DNA of 64,000 nucleotides from Helichrysum umbraculigerum (lineage: Eukaryota; Streptophyta; Magnoliopsida; Asterales; Asteraceae). The translations under genes and the position numbers were made by a program. The stretch covers positions 107,319,277 through 107,383,276 of the forward strand of contig CATIUR010000005.1 in the NCBI GenBank assembly GCA_949592205.1, read 5' to 3'. Below, in pieces: positions 10,509 to 22,300 of the stretch (position 1 is the first letter of the stretch; every line of letters begins with the position of its first letter). The notes under the pieces are model-generated. The model did no database searches. It was given only the letters and a program-made list of their open reading frames with translations, and was not told where the DNA came from.

Positions 10509-12545
10509 TGATGTGACTCAAACAGTCATGTTTTTAAGTACTTATTTCCGCACTTTTTGGACTATTCTCTGGTAAAAACATTTCAAAATAATCATTTATC
10601 ATCAAAAATCACCAAGGTAGTCGAAATACGGACGTTGCTACAAAACTCAGTTAAAACATCCAATTTACACGCAAACCGAGGAAAACAATCACCTTAAATA
10701 TTCCGTTCTTAATTATCGTATGAAGTTAAATATTAATGCATATTTTATAAGTCCATAGGAAAAACCAAGACCGGAGGTGAAAGAATCAAGAAAAACGGGC
10801 AAAGAACGAAGAAGATGTACAGTCTCGAAGCCCGCCGATCGTCATCCGGAACACGCAAAATTTAAATATCTCCAAATTTGACAAACTTAGTTTCATTAGA
10901 AGCGTAACGGAAAAACGAATCCAACGGCGCAAGAATCAAGCAAATCAGGCTTAAAACGAAGAAGATACGGACGAAACAAGCAACCGAGAAGTCAGCGGAA
11001 GGCATTTGGAGCACCAACCCCCCCCCCCCCCTCCACCCTAGGTACCGTATACGGTACCCTAGGTGCCGTATACAGCACTAGGGGTGCTGATTATGGTGCC
11101 TTTTGCCTTGATAAATGGTACCCAGGTGCCATTTGACCCCCTCTGTTGCTTGCTCGCCCCGTGTAACGCTTTGGTGCTTGTTCTTTGTGCTTAAAGGCTT
11201 GTATCATGACCAACTCACTTCTCCTATAAATACCCCACTAATTTCCTCAATTCAAACACACCTTACTCCTCTCTTCTCTCTCTCTAGAAATTCTCTCTCT
11301 CTAGATTTTCTTTAGTTTTGTAATTAGTTTAGCTAGTTTTTCTCTCTAGTTTCTCTCTAGAGAACTAGAGAGATATAAGTAGTGGTTAGAGCTAGAGGAA
11401 AGTTGTAATTGGGTAATCAAGCTGTATCAAGGTTATTCAAGTCAGACTGTTGTAATACTTAGTATTACTCTTCTAATACGGTGATATTATCTTACTCTCT
11501 TACTGTTATAATGTTTACTTTGTATGTTATTTCAGTACGATTTATGATTATTGCCATGTTGATTACGTAGATTAATATGTGATTGTTGAAATGTAGATGT
11601 TAGGATTAGGGATGATGTTTAATTAATATCTCTTATATACGATTGGTAGTTGTTATGCTGTGTACATGTTTAAACTTATCTTGGTTGTAGACTTAATTAA
11701 TCACACTTTCTGGTCTCTCACGTGACTGTTGCCTTAGGATAGGATCTGATCAACCCTAACTACTAATACACAGTTATCTCCTGTTTGTATGAAACTGTGG
11801 GATCACCGTAATACGTCAGAATACTTGGTATAGCGTTGGAAATACCACTGGTAGAGTACAAATACGTGGAAGCCAAGGAAATGCCGATGGTCTATCTCAC
11901 CATGGATTACCTGGAAGTAACCCTTCCAGACACGGGTCTAGGTCTTGTTAAGCCATGGAAATGCTATAGTACACCGTTAAACTACCTCTGGTTATAAAGC
12001 TGTGTAAAGATATTTAAGATCTTTAAAACACCGTAGATATACCTAGGGTTAGAGTACTGTGGAAAATAAGGCACTATACACTGTACACACACCTAGGGAT
12101 GAGCGCCCGATGGCAAAGGAGGGTCTAATCCACGACGGAAGTATTAAAGCTTAATCAGATGAAACGTGAGTTAGGAAATGAAAGCAAGGATGCCGGCTGT
12201 GTTCCCAGATGCTTAAAACCCCTAAACTCTATTTAACCGATAGTTTAACTTACTCAGCATACAACCAGTATTACTCTGTTAAAATTGGATAGACATAGGT
12301 GTTAAGAAAAGTCAGTGTTGTGGACTGTCGCCTTATTAATTAACCCCAATCAGAGGGTCGTTAGGTCTCCGAAAGAGACGGTGAGGTGGGTGTGAAGACA
12401 GTCCCATCTGACCAGAATCAGGATAGCCTAGGATTCAGTGACATATGCTTTAGGGTTACACCTAGACGTAGGGTCCTAGTGTTTACACCGACTGTTTAGA
12501 AGATTCTTAATTAAAGTAATCACCCATCATCAATATAATGGATAT
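10509..12545 (+). repeat. Left LTR of C, first part
   Basis: The start matches the right LTR at 45934 (shared phrase AAGTACTTATTTCCGCAC). It contains the 21-bp-phased palindrome array 11041-11122, TATAAATA at 11225-11232 and a CT-rich leader. In the leader, CTCTCTAGTT (11342-11351) pairs with AACTAGAGAG (11363-11372). Element B interrupts the LTR after 12545. Confidence 0.85.
11041..11122 (+). repeat. Phased palindrome array in U3 of C
   Basis: GGTACCGTATACGGTACC (perfect 18-bp palindrome, 11041-11058) is followed at exactly 21-bp steps by two degenerate copies starting at 11062 and 11083. A weaker one lies near 11104. TATA follows about 100 bp downstream. Confidence 0.75.
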
Positions 12546-13076
12546 TGATGTATCGCAAAAAGTCACGTTTTTACATGCATTAATTGTCCCATATTTATAT
12601 ATTTTCTAACAATTACATCTCAAAATCATCATTATTCAATAACTTTTGTTAGAAAGGTATAAAGTTGTCGGTCTTTGGAAAATCAAGCAAAAAGGGCAGA
12701 AAACTGACCTAAATAGGCATTATTCTGAGCCGAACCCTAATTCTACAGTAAACTTCATACCAGAGCCTCATAATAGTCTTATTTTGTAGCCATGAAGATT
12801 ACGAGAACGTGGATATAAGGATTGCTCAGTACGGATCAAGGACGAGAAAGTTATGCAAGAAACAGCACCGCCGAAGACTACAAAACGTATTCTGAACACG
12901 CCCGGGCCCCACACATCCAATTTCTACCAAATTGGCATCATTAGAATCGTAACGGAATTACGAAGCCGTAGGCGAAAGAATCAAGTCAAACGAATGCGAA
13001 ACGAAGAAGATACGGCCCTCTGAAGCAACGAGAAAAGTTAGAAAAATCACACTGCCTAGCACACGGCCACCACCCA

Positions 13077-13151
13077 GCCGTGTACGGCCTTGGGATAGCC
13101 ATGTACGGCCCTAAACAGGCTGTGTACGGCCCTGTTTAGGCCGTTTACGGC
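13077..13151 (+). repeat. Phased palindrome array in U3 of B (left LTR)
   Basis: Four copies of the near-palindrome GCCGTGTACGGC start at 13077, 13098, 13119 and 13140, exactly 21 bp apart. Spacers are not conserved. The array ends 86 bp before TATAAATA. Confidence 0.85.
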
Positions 13152-14125
13152 CTCTGTTGCTCTCACACGGCCTCCTTCTTGCTTCGTTTGCTTGTACGTG
13201 TGCTTGTGGACTTGTACTCTTGGATCCAAGGCTTGCCTATAAATAGTGGCCTCATTCACCTCATTTCACACACCAATTCTTCATAGAATTCTCTCACTTT
13301 CTCTCTCTAGCACTACTCTTAGGAGTTAGAGGAGAATTAGATTAGGTTAGTTTCTCTCTCTAGTTTCTCTCTCTAGAGAACTAGAGAGATGTAGGCACGG
13401 TTCGAGTGGGGAAGATAGCTGTAGCTTGGGAATTTTATTGTATTGAAGTTTTCAAGATTCTGGCTTGTACTACTTAGTGTTACGCTGCTTAAATGCTGGT
13501 TATTACTTATTCCTTTACTTACGGCTATTATGTTTTGTTTGCATGATATCTTTGTTTGTGTTGTGAATATTGCCATGCTATTTACGTAGTTTAATAATGT
13601 GATTGTTGAAATATAGATATTAGGATTATGGATGATATTTAATTCATTGGGATAAACATTCTGAAATAACGGAAGTAACGTTATACGACTTTTATTTGTA
13701 TAGCGCCGGAATCATCACGAATGTGTGTAGTATGGAACGTGGAAGCTATGAAAGTCGTGGGCACAATCCGTTGTGGAATAATGTTCCCAATATTATGATT
13801 GGTGATTGTTTTGCTGTGTATCTGGTTGATTTTTACATGAATATAGACTTAATAAAGTGTCCACCCTTTCCAGTCTTTCACGTGACTATTGCTTTAGGAT
13901 AGGATCTGATCAACCCTAATACTACGTAGATATAGTTATCTCATATTACAGTATGAAGTTATGAATATTCCGTAAAACGGCACAGTACTTCGTATAGCGT
14001 TGGAAACACCTCGTGTGGAGTACAAATACGTGGAAGCTAAGGAACTGCCGAAGGTTTATTTCATTGTGGAATAACTAGAAGTAACCCTTTTAGAATATGG
14101 GTCTAGGAACAATAAAGCTTTGGAA

Positions 14126-14370
14126 ATGCTCGTTGCACCGTACACCGTTAGTACACCAAGGTTAAAATACAGTTGTGGAAATGCTCGCTGCACCGTACAC
14201 CGTTAGTACACCAAGGTTAACATACAGCTGTGGAACTACTTTAATGTACAGTACACCGTTAGTATGCCTTGAGTCTGGAACACTGTGGATATGCCAAATG
14301 TACAGTACACCGTGAGTATACCTTGAGTCTGGAACAATGTGGATATGCCAATTGCATTGTACACCGTGAG
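14126..14370 (+). repeat. Tandem repeat of about 55 bp in LTR of B
   Basis: The core GTACACCGT recurs at 14140, 14195, 14251, 14305 and 14359 (steps 54-56), preceded each time by a TGTGGAAATGCT-like phrase. The right LTR copy at about 23876-24108 is broken by the solo LTR. A and C LTRs hold one or two related units. Confidence 0.75.
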
Positions 14371-15206
14371 TATTCCTAGGGATGAACGCCTGATAGCAAA
14401 GGAGGGTCTAATTCATGACGGAGTTAATTATTCTTAAACCAGTAATAAATGAGTTTTGAAAAGAAAGCAAGTATTCGGCTGTAACACAAGATGCTTAAAC
14501 CGCTTAACTCAACATAACCGACAGCTCAAAATATACAGCATACAATTAGTACATACCTAGATAAACTTAGATAGATTTAGGTGTTAAGAAAGGTCAGATA
14601 GAAAATTGCAGTTTGTTACCTTATGCCTACACCCAGGATACACCATCCGTAGAGGTCGCTTAGTCTTACAAGGCAAGTGAGGGGGTTTGAACAACCTGTT
14701 TCTTATCAGCATCAGGATAACCTAGGATTCAGTGACATATGCTTTTAGGCTTTTAGACTCAAACGTAGGGTCCTAGTGTTTACACCGACTGTCCGTCTGA
14801 TGATTTGCCCAAGGTAGTCTCCAATCATCTATATCATCCAGAAACCCTAATTATCGAAGTTTGAGCAATCACGCTCTACCTGTTGCCTACTCTCTATTTT
14901 ATTTACTTGTTTTATTTAGTATTAGATAAACCAACCAAAACCTACCTACTTTTATAAACCCATCCTATCAGAAAGCTCATTTACGGTAAGTCCCTTTTGG
15001 TTCCATTCGCTCCGATTTTAAGAACGACACTCGAGTTATACTTACTGCTTACTCCCCAAAAGTAGGTAGTACTTATAGTTTGTGCCCCAGCTCATATAAA
15101 TTTAAAACCTAATACGTTTCCACGTTGTTGCGTCGTTGCCTGCAGGACCGCCGTGCACCCCAGACGACCGCGGCAGAGTCAGTACTCTGACGGCGCAACA
15201 GGTTTT

Positions 15207-15224
15207 TGGTGCCGCTGCCGGGGA
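15207..15224 (+). promoter_or_regulatory. Primer-binding site of B (tRNA-Asp-like)
   Basis: TGGTGCCGCTGCCGGGGA follows the LTR end by 6 bases. It differs from the A site at one position and from the expected tRNA-Asp complement at two. Confidence 0.75.
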
Positions 15225-15408
15225 TCGGTTGAACGTAGTGAACTTTAAGATTACCGTAGATAGTTGACTTTTAGGAGACCCTTCCTTAATATTTTCATCA
15301 CTTTAGGAAGTTATTTGCTTTAGTAGTTAGTTAATTTAGTTATTTAGAAAAAAAAAAAATTAGAAAACCCTAGAAAACCCTAATTCACCTTCCAATCTTA
15401 TTTCTCCC

Positions 15409-16777
15409 ATGGATGAGATAACGATCATGGACGATGCGGAATTCTTTGTGTCTTCCCACAAAGAGGTATGTGTTAACCAGGAAGTTGAGATTGACGAATA
15501 TTCATCCTTAGACCTAGGTTTTGATATATCTCAGCATAAGATTCCACCATCTGTCACTGTTGAATTAAGTGGTCAACCCACACTTGACCCTGAGATGTTA
15601 TCAATCTTATCTAAATACCCACATTACCTTAGACCTGCCACCCTACCAGAAGATGTTCCTTTCGGTATTGAAGTTTTCTTCTATCCACTAATGCCTTTGA
15701 TGGATTTGAATGAATGACTTCATTGCTTAGATAAATACTTCAGGTATGATCTTCCAGATATATTGCGAGCCTACCCCACTACTCTTTTCCAAAGTGTAGA
15801 AGTGGATGAGCGTCTCCAATATCCAGAAGATCCTGAACTAGAAACACCAACCTTACCCAACACTGAATCAAGAAATAACCCACCAGAATCAAGTAATGAG
15901 CACACTTAGGAAACTTTCACAAGCCCAGTAGGAGAATAGATATATGTGCTGATTTTCTTAGGAACCTTAAGATATCCGATTTTCCCTTTTCAACTGAGCA
16001 GAGGAAGACCTTTGTAGTGATTGATAGGATAATAACATATCTACGTGCTAATTACGATCAAAAAGATGAGTTATCACTTAAATCAGAGTTAGACCTACTA
16101 ATGGATCTAATAGCTAGCACCGAATATCCATCTGTTTCACAGATTAAGATTAATCGTTATGTTGCTGCCCTGATTGACGAGCTCGAATTTTGGATTGAAA
16201 GAGCCCCTATCACTTATACTTTGATTCCATGCGTTAAACTGTTCTTTGTTGATCCTGCCACTTATATGATTAATGAACTGAGATCAATTTTCCCTGATTC
16301 TACTGAGGAAGCCATGGATTCTGCTTTTTTCAAAAGAGAAAAGAAATCCATGTTAATCTTACTCGGTTGTTACTAACATCTAAATTCCCTTTTACTAAGA
16401 AACAAAGGATTTACATCAGAGAGATTTCACAAGTAGTTCACTCTACTACTGGAAACCCTGATTCGGAAGAAGAAAAGGAATTTCAGCATGTCATCGGAGA
16501 ATTGCTCTTTGATCTATGTTTTGTAGACACAGGATTCAGGGATGGTATTTCGAATCCGAGGAAGGTAAGACGAGCATTTAACCAATTCATTGATGCGTTA
16601 CTAGCATTAGGTCAAGAAGAAAAAGAATTCTTACGAGAATTTGAGCGTTATTATATAAATCCCGCTGACCTAATTCGTAGTATCATTAAAGCGCTTCAAG
16701 GTACGTTCGTTCTTCTCCACACTTTCTCGCATGTTTCAGGCTTATCTGAAAGTGCCATCGCAAGCACTGACAGATAA
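15409..16777 (+). pseudogene. Helical-domain ORF of B, degraded
   Basis: Three blocks (15409-15717, 16017-16376, 16367-16777) represent one ancestral protein broken by stops and frameshifts. The N-terminal about 100 residues (motif KYPHYLRPATLPED) match C at 28121-28690 but are absent from A. The rest is predicted helical and matches C (INRYVAALIDELE; RYYINPADLI) and, more weakly, the C-terminal 440 residues of the A polyprotein: the x-P-F turn (KFPFTKKQ in B, GFPFILHQ in A) sits at the same place between helices. No known catalytic motif is seen. The start at 15409 (ATGGATGAG) is the first ATG after the LTR leader. Function unknown. Confidence 0.6.
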
Positions 16778-17421
16778 ATGGTGATGGTCTAATGTAAATA
16801 GGTTTGAATATTTTGTTAATTAGGACAAAAAATAATTTTAATTAGATTTTCTTTTAATTTACTTTTATAAAAACAAAGAAAAACGTTCTTTAAAGTTTAA
16901 ACGCGTAAGTTTTTAAACGAATTTTCGCGAACAGTCCAAACGTTTCAAAAATTTGACAAAGTTTTAATTTAAAATTTTGGAAAATTTTATTTGGATTGGT
17001 TTTGAATTTTAAAGAAAACAAAAAGATTTAATAAAACGTATTTAAAAACGCAAATATTTTCGCACGCGAATTAATGTTACGTTTTTAATATACGAATTTA
17101 AATACGAAAGTTTCGTGCGTATCTTGGTTGATTTTCACAAAAAAATATTTAACTTTAAAAACCCAAGTATACGTTTCGTTTCGTTCGCATTTAAATTAAA
17201 AATGCATATTAAAAATGCAATTTAAAAATACATAAAGCAAAGGAAGCTTCCACCACTTTTTACAAAAAGTAAAAAGCAACTTCTTCTTCCTCATTCTTCT
17301 TCCAAAACCGTCACCCACCATCACCATCTCCATTTTTCCATCATTTTTCTTCAAATCAAGCTTCAAATCTTCCATATCTTCATCTCTTTTGCATCTAGAT
17401 CATCTTTACATCAAGGTTGAG
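16778..17421 (+). other. AT-rich spacer and leader exon before ORF1 of B
   Basis: No gene was found. 16800-17220 is AT-rich; 17270-17421 is a CT-rich, leader-like stretch ending at a plausible donor (GAG|GTATG). The C equivalent is at 29560-30162. It may be a separate promoter/leader for ORF1. Confidence 0.4.
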
Positions 17422-18313
17422 GTATGATTCTAACCTAAAATCATCATTTTGAATATTTTTATAAAGTTAGGGTTTATGCTTAGATCTTGGATTTTGATCA
17501 TCAAGTTTCATGCTTTTTTCTTGCAAAATGCTATATTCTTGATTGTTAACATGTTTGCGGAAGTAATTTTAGGTTTCCATGGCTAGATTTGATGTTTTGA
17601 TTTTGAAAGTCGACTTTTTGTTAGGGTTTTAGCAATTTTGACTTTCTTGAATGATTATTTGCTTATGATTGACTTTTCGGTGATTAATTTGCGCTTAAAA
17701 TGATTAGTTTACATAAGTAAATGATTGTTAAGGTTAAGAGGATTGATTTAATTGCATGTTTATGAATTAAAGTAAGGCTTTTTATACAAAACTATTTAAA
17801 AACCATTACTTTAACTAAAATCATTATTTTTTAAATGGTAATTATTTAAACGTTGTGTAATTTGCTTCATGAAAATGCAATTAAATATATTTGGAATAGC
17901 ACTACTTTGAATAATAAAGTTAGGGAGATTCCAAATTAATCATCCTCTAATTAAAATCTCATGCTTAACCAAAAATGATGGATGATAAATAAAATCGCTT
18001 TGCTTGCTTATTTTAATCAAAGTAAGGTAATTATATGATTTATGATCATGATGCTTGCTTGATTATTTGATTACTTAGCATGATTGGAAATATTCATCTT
18101 TAAGTAAGCTTAGAAAATAGGAAAGCTGCGGTTTTGTTTATTTGGATAATTTGCGGATTGATGATTGCGGTTTAAGGTATTCATAAAAATAATAATAATG
18201 GGATAATTGCAAAATCTAAAGCCTACATTTCGAATTTTTTCTGAAAATTTGGAATAAATATTATATTGTCCAATTATTGTTATATGATTTGTTTCCTTGT
18301 TTTTCTTAAACAG
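17422..18313 (+). other. Likely leader intron of ORF1 in B
   Basis: Starts GTATGATT and ends TTTTTCTTAAACAG directly before an ATG (18314). It is T-rich with no coding signal. C has the same arrangement at 30163-31190 (GTAATTAT to TTGTTACAG, then ATG), although the intron bodies have diverged. Confidence 0.55.
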
Positions 18314-20077
18314 ATGGACCCGATTCCACCTACTCTTGCTTATTTGGCCAAGACTACACAAGAAAAGACTTTGATTCGGAAATGGCTAAAAAGGGCATTT
18401 GGAAGTAATCGGTACATAGTTTGGGAAGACATGGGGAAACTTGGAATTGAGGACAGGTTGAGGAATTTGATAGGATATGAGGTTCAGGGACATAAGTTCG
18501 GCTCTTGGATTCAGCTTTTTAGCATTCGTGAGCCCATATACCCCGAGGTTGTGACTGAGTTTCTGATGACATTTGAGCTTAACCCAGAGTTAGGGATTGG
18601 AGATGACAAGAAGATAGCATTTAGATACCGAGGGAAGAGCCAGAATGTTTCTATTTCAAGCTTAGCTAGGCACTTGGGATTGTATTCAGCGGATCAGATT
18701 AGCACAGATTGGTTCTCACATAGTCATCAGACGATTCCTCATCATCCCGAGAGGAGCCATAGGGTCATTTGGAGTGAGCTGACGGGCACACATTATACTT
18801 GTGGTGCCAAGTCCTCGGCTTTGATTCTACCTCAGTTGCGTCTCCTACACAAGCTTATTGTTACATCTATTATGGGAAAGAAGGAGACCGGGCTGATAAA
18901 TGGGGATGAGTTGTATATCATTGATGCTATCATGAGCCGCCAGAATATCAATATGGCTTGCATTATTGCTGAGAGGATGGCAAAGGAGAAGAACTTGGAC
19001 CTGACGAAGCATGTTTTTATGGGAGCTTTCATCACCAGATTGTTGAGAGGGATGCGACTCTTGAAAAAGAGTCATGAGGCCGAGTATAGAGTGTCTTCCA
19101 CTTCATTACCATGTGATTTGGACTACTGCAAGCAGATCCATTTGATCACTGAGGGTTCTGAGAGACAGTGTTACTGGAAGGACACTGATGAGCTTATCCT
19201 TGGATGTTTCATGACCAGGAAGAGGGTCAGAGAGGAGGATGTAGAGACTCCGGTTGTTGATAGAGTGGATAGAGTACCGGCTGTGCCTAGGAGTACCAGG
19301 ACACCAGTCAGGGATGTTGGGGTTGGGACATCAGGTCCCCGAGCTCGGATACGACATACAGATCCAGTCACTCCCTTGACCCAGTACTTCACATTGCACG
19401 TGTTGGCTGTCAACAACGCGCATCAGGCACTTATAGCTAGGGCTTTAGGTATTTCAGCTCCCGAGCCGCTACTGTACGAGTGTGTGCCACTACCACCAGT
19501 ACCACCATCCACTACCATTCCACCATCCACTACTATTCCACCACCTACTACCATACCACCATACACTACCCACATACCACCTACCACTACCATTCCACCC
19601 ACACGGTCAGTCGAGCACTGTTTATCGGTTGATGCTGCATTCCCACATCCTACTGTGTCAGCCCGTAGAGCCCGTTCTTCTCAGCAGTCCGCAGGAGGAG
19701 AGGCTGTTGGTTCCTACCGACCAGATGTTGTTCATTTGGGCACTGATCCATTCACTTTATCATAGTTTCAGGGATTGTTGGCGTTAGACCCTATACCTTC
19801 TGATCAGCTTCCTACAAAGGAGATACTTAAGCACATCTACAAATCCAAGATGGAGCGTGAGGGGATGACTTTTGAGGACTTCAGATAGTAAGCATTAGAG
19901 GATCCGATGAAGTTACCTGCTTGCTCCCTTAGAGATGTATTGATGCAGTATAGGCAGGTGAGGTCAGAGGAGCAGAGAGTTTCCAGTGGTCAGCAGTCAG
20001 TTGCCGGACCATCCTCAGTTCCTCCACCGGTTCAGCCTTCTGTTCAGGACTCTGATCAGGGTTCTCCAGCACCCTAG
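18314..20077 (+). pseudogene. Athila ORF1 (env-position protein) of B
   Basis: One frame of about 587 codons starts at the ATG placed immediately after the acceptor (MDPIPPTLAY). It has stops at 19763-19765 (TAG) and 19886-19891 (TAG, TAA). Residues 1-310 resemble the Athila ORF1/putative plant transposon protein family, with the phrases FLMTFELNPEL, IAFRYRGKSQN, LARHLGLYSADQ and LHKLIVTSIMGK. A proline/threonine-rich stretch follows (near 19495-19600), then a short conserved tail (GQQSVAGP) shared with C. This protein sits where Athila elements carry an env-like ORF, but I see no clear signal peptide or membrane span, so an envelope role is not supported by this sequence. The homologue in C is at 31191-32465 plus 43216-43590. 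Confidence 0.7.
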
Positions 20078-22262
20078 ATCTGTGCACCCATATCTACATA
20101 CTTACTATTTCCTCTATTCCATACTTTTGACTTATTGTGTGGTTATGAAACTTTACTTTGTTATATTTTTGGAACATGAACTATCAGACACAGTCTGTTT
20201 AGTTTCTTTATCTTTTAGTATTTAGTTATCAATTATTTAGTTTACTTATTATGTTTTATCTCTGTTTTTCTTTTTAGTTAGAATAAGTGAATTGTGTTTG
20301 TGCAAATGAGAATTGAGGAAAGGAGATGCCGATCATTCACGAAGAAACTGCTTTCTGCATGGATTCAACCAAAGAATTTCAATCACCTGCAGACCGCCGC
20401 TTCTTTCTTAAAACCATCTCCACGCCTCTATCGTAGGGAAGTTCCTTTCTTTTTGTCATGATTTTCACCATTACCATTTATCCAACTGTGCCTAAATTCT
20501 AAGTGTGGGATTCCATCCCACCATAAATTTTCAAAACACTTAAAAATTGTTCCACTATTTCAAAACCTAAGTGTGGGATTTTTCCCGAAGAAAATCCTGC
20601 GTCTTAGCAATGAACATAGAGGACAATGTTGTTTTAAGTGTGGGATACACGGTATATATATACCGCAAGTTTATATTTGCCTGTCCAAAGTAATACCTCC
20701 GTTTTCATTCAAAAATTTTCAAAAAATTTTCGCAAAACCAACCCAAAAGGTTGAGATTTTTTTAATCACCAAAACATTCGAAAACCCAACCTCGACGGTG
20801 TTCGACATCCATTCGGTTGATTTCGAATATTTTAAAAAGATTTTAGTCTTAGAATATTCTTTTAAAAGAGATAAACCTTCTGTCAAAATAAATAAGTTGA
20901 TTTGGAAAGTAAGATAAGGCAAAGATAAGAACGTATCATAAACTAAAATTGAGAAATCCTCTAGGCATCGCATGACTTGGTGCATATGACCCTTTGATTG
21001 TGAGGAACTTGAGCCTTTAATAAGCATTCACTTTTAATGCTTCACTTTCGTTTCTGAGTGTACGCCGATGCATGTGTCTTTGAATTAGAAGTTGCTCCTG
21101 TTATGCGTTTCGAGACCATACCAATGAGTGCCGTACGCGGTATAGGTGCAATTAGATGATCTTGGCATTTATTAGGATTAACCCATTTCTTTCATATCTT
21201 TTCAAGCCAACCCTTCCAACTTTCTTTCTAAGACTGTTGATGATTCGATTAGAAAACCCTTTGCGCCTTAGCCATTTCATTTCTCTAAACCCTAAAACAC
21301 TTCCCCACAACACAAACACTTTCTCACCAAACACCATTCCAGCTCGTGAATCTTCATAGATCATAAGTGAAGGACTGCTTGAGATATCTTTCTATTGGTG
21401 TCTCATCTTCAAACATCTCTCCGTACCTATCAAGAGTTTAAAGAAAGAAATCCAAAATGAAGATACGGTACAAAAGCGAAGTTATTACTCATCACGAAGA
21501 TATTATCCGCCAAAGACAGTACGAAAAATTGGTACTTGTCAAAAGAGAAGTCAAAGATGTCTCACTATACGAAGGATCTCCAAGGTCATAAAAATAAGAA
21601 AAAGAATAAGAAAAGCAAAGAAAAAGAAAAAGAAAAGAAAAGTAGACCTTGGAGAGATCCTAGAAGAAGAAGACTACTCTCCAAAGAAGAAAAATCTATC
21701 AGAACTCAAAAGAAACATCAAGAGAAGAGATTATTCCTCTAGGAGATGAGTCTACTCTAGAAGTGATAACGGTGCTAAAACTTGCTTTGATCTTTGAAAG
21801 CTCCGAGTCTGAAGTTCAAAAAAAAAAACCTAAAACCATTGACCAAACTACCCCTATCCATACCCACTTTACCCTTACTCACACAACCCACTAAAATGCC
21901 TTGGGATAATTAGCACCGTTCTCAAAGGAGTGGTGGAGATTCGATTCTCGACCAAGCCTATGACGATAAGCACTGCATGACTGGCAATGAGCGATTTCGT
22001 TTCTATAGATTATAGGTAACCCGATACACTTTGAGTGAATTGAGTGACCCACTTGTGAGAATCGCCCAGTCATGTACATCTACATCTCGAGAGTTGCAAA
22101 GTATGCCAAAAAGGGTTGAACAATTTTTTGTTTAAGTATAGTTAATTTTTGTTGATGCTTACTTTCCGAAAAGATTTATCTACTTTGAAAAAAGTGACTT
22201 TCTACGAAAGATACCCTAAGCATTCAAAATTATTTTTCAAAAACTATTTTTCCAAATGAGGT
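20078..22262 (+). other. Conserved non-coding 3' region of B
   Basis: No gene was found. TAAGTGTGGGAT occurs at 20499-20511, 20567-20579 and 20635-20646. The CCGTACGCGGTATAGGTG landmark is at 21131, a purine-rich tract at 21590-21740, and GGGATAATTAGCACCG near 21902. The hairpin AGTAC/GTACT (21518-21536) has the fixed loop GAAAAATTG. Confidence 0.65.
21518..21536 (+). other. Covarying hairpin with fixed 9-nt loop (copy in B)
   Basis: AGTAC pairs with GTACT around GAAAAATTG. Compared with A, two pairs changed from G-C to A-T on both strands while the loop stayed identical. Confidence 0.6.
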
Positions 22263-22300
22263 TTGCTTGAGGACAAGCAAAACCTTAAGTGTGGGATATT
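22263..22300 (+). promoter_or_regulatory. Hairpin plus polypurine-like tract of B
   Basis: TTGCTTG and CAAGCAA form a stem around AGGA (22263-22280), followed by TTAAGTGTGGGAT (22285-22297) ending 3 bases before the right LTR. Confidence 0.65.

Larger units (their letters stand above)
12546..15200 (+). repeat. Left LTR of B (2655 bp)
   Basis: Begins TGATGTATCGC and ends GGCGCAACA. It carries the palindrome array 13077-13151, TATAAATA at 13238-13245 and a leader hairpin pairing CTCTCTAGTT (13356-13365) with AACTAGAGAG (13379-13388). A tandem array of about 55 bp lies at 14126-14370. Confidence 0.9.

Noticed and set aside
13056..13259. 67-residue - strand ORF repeated at 22811-23014
   Set aside because: Same LTR sequence in both copies, spanning the palindrome array and TATA box; no independent coding evidence.
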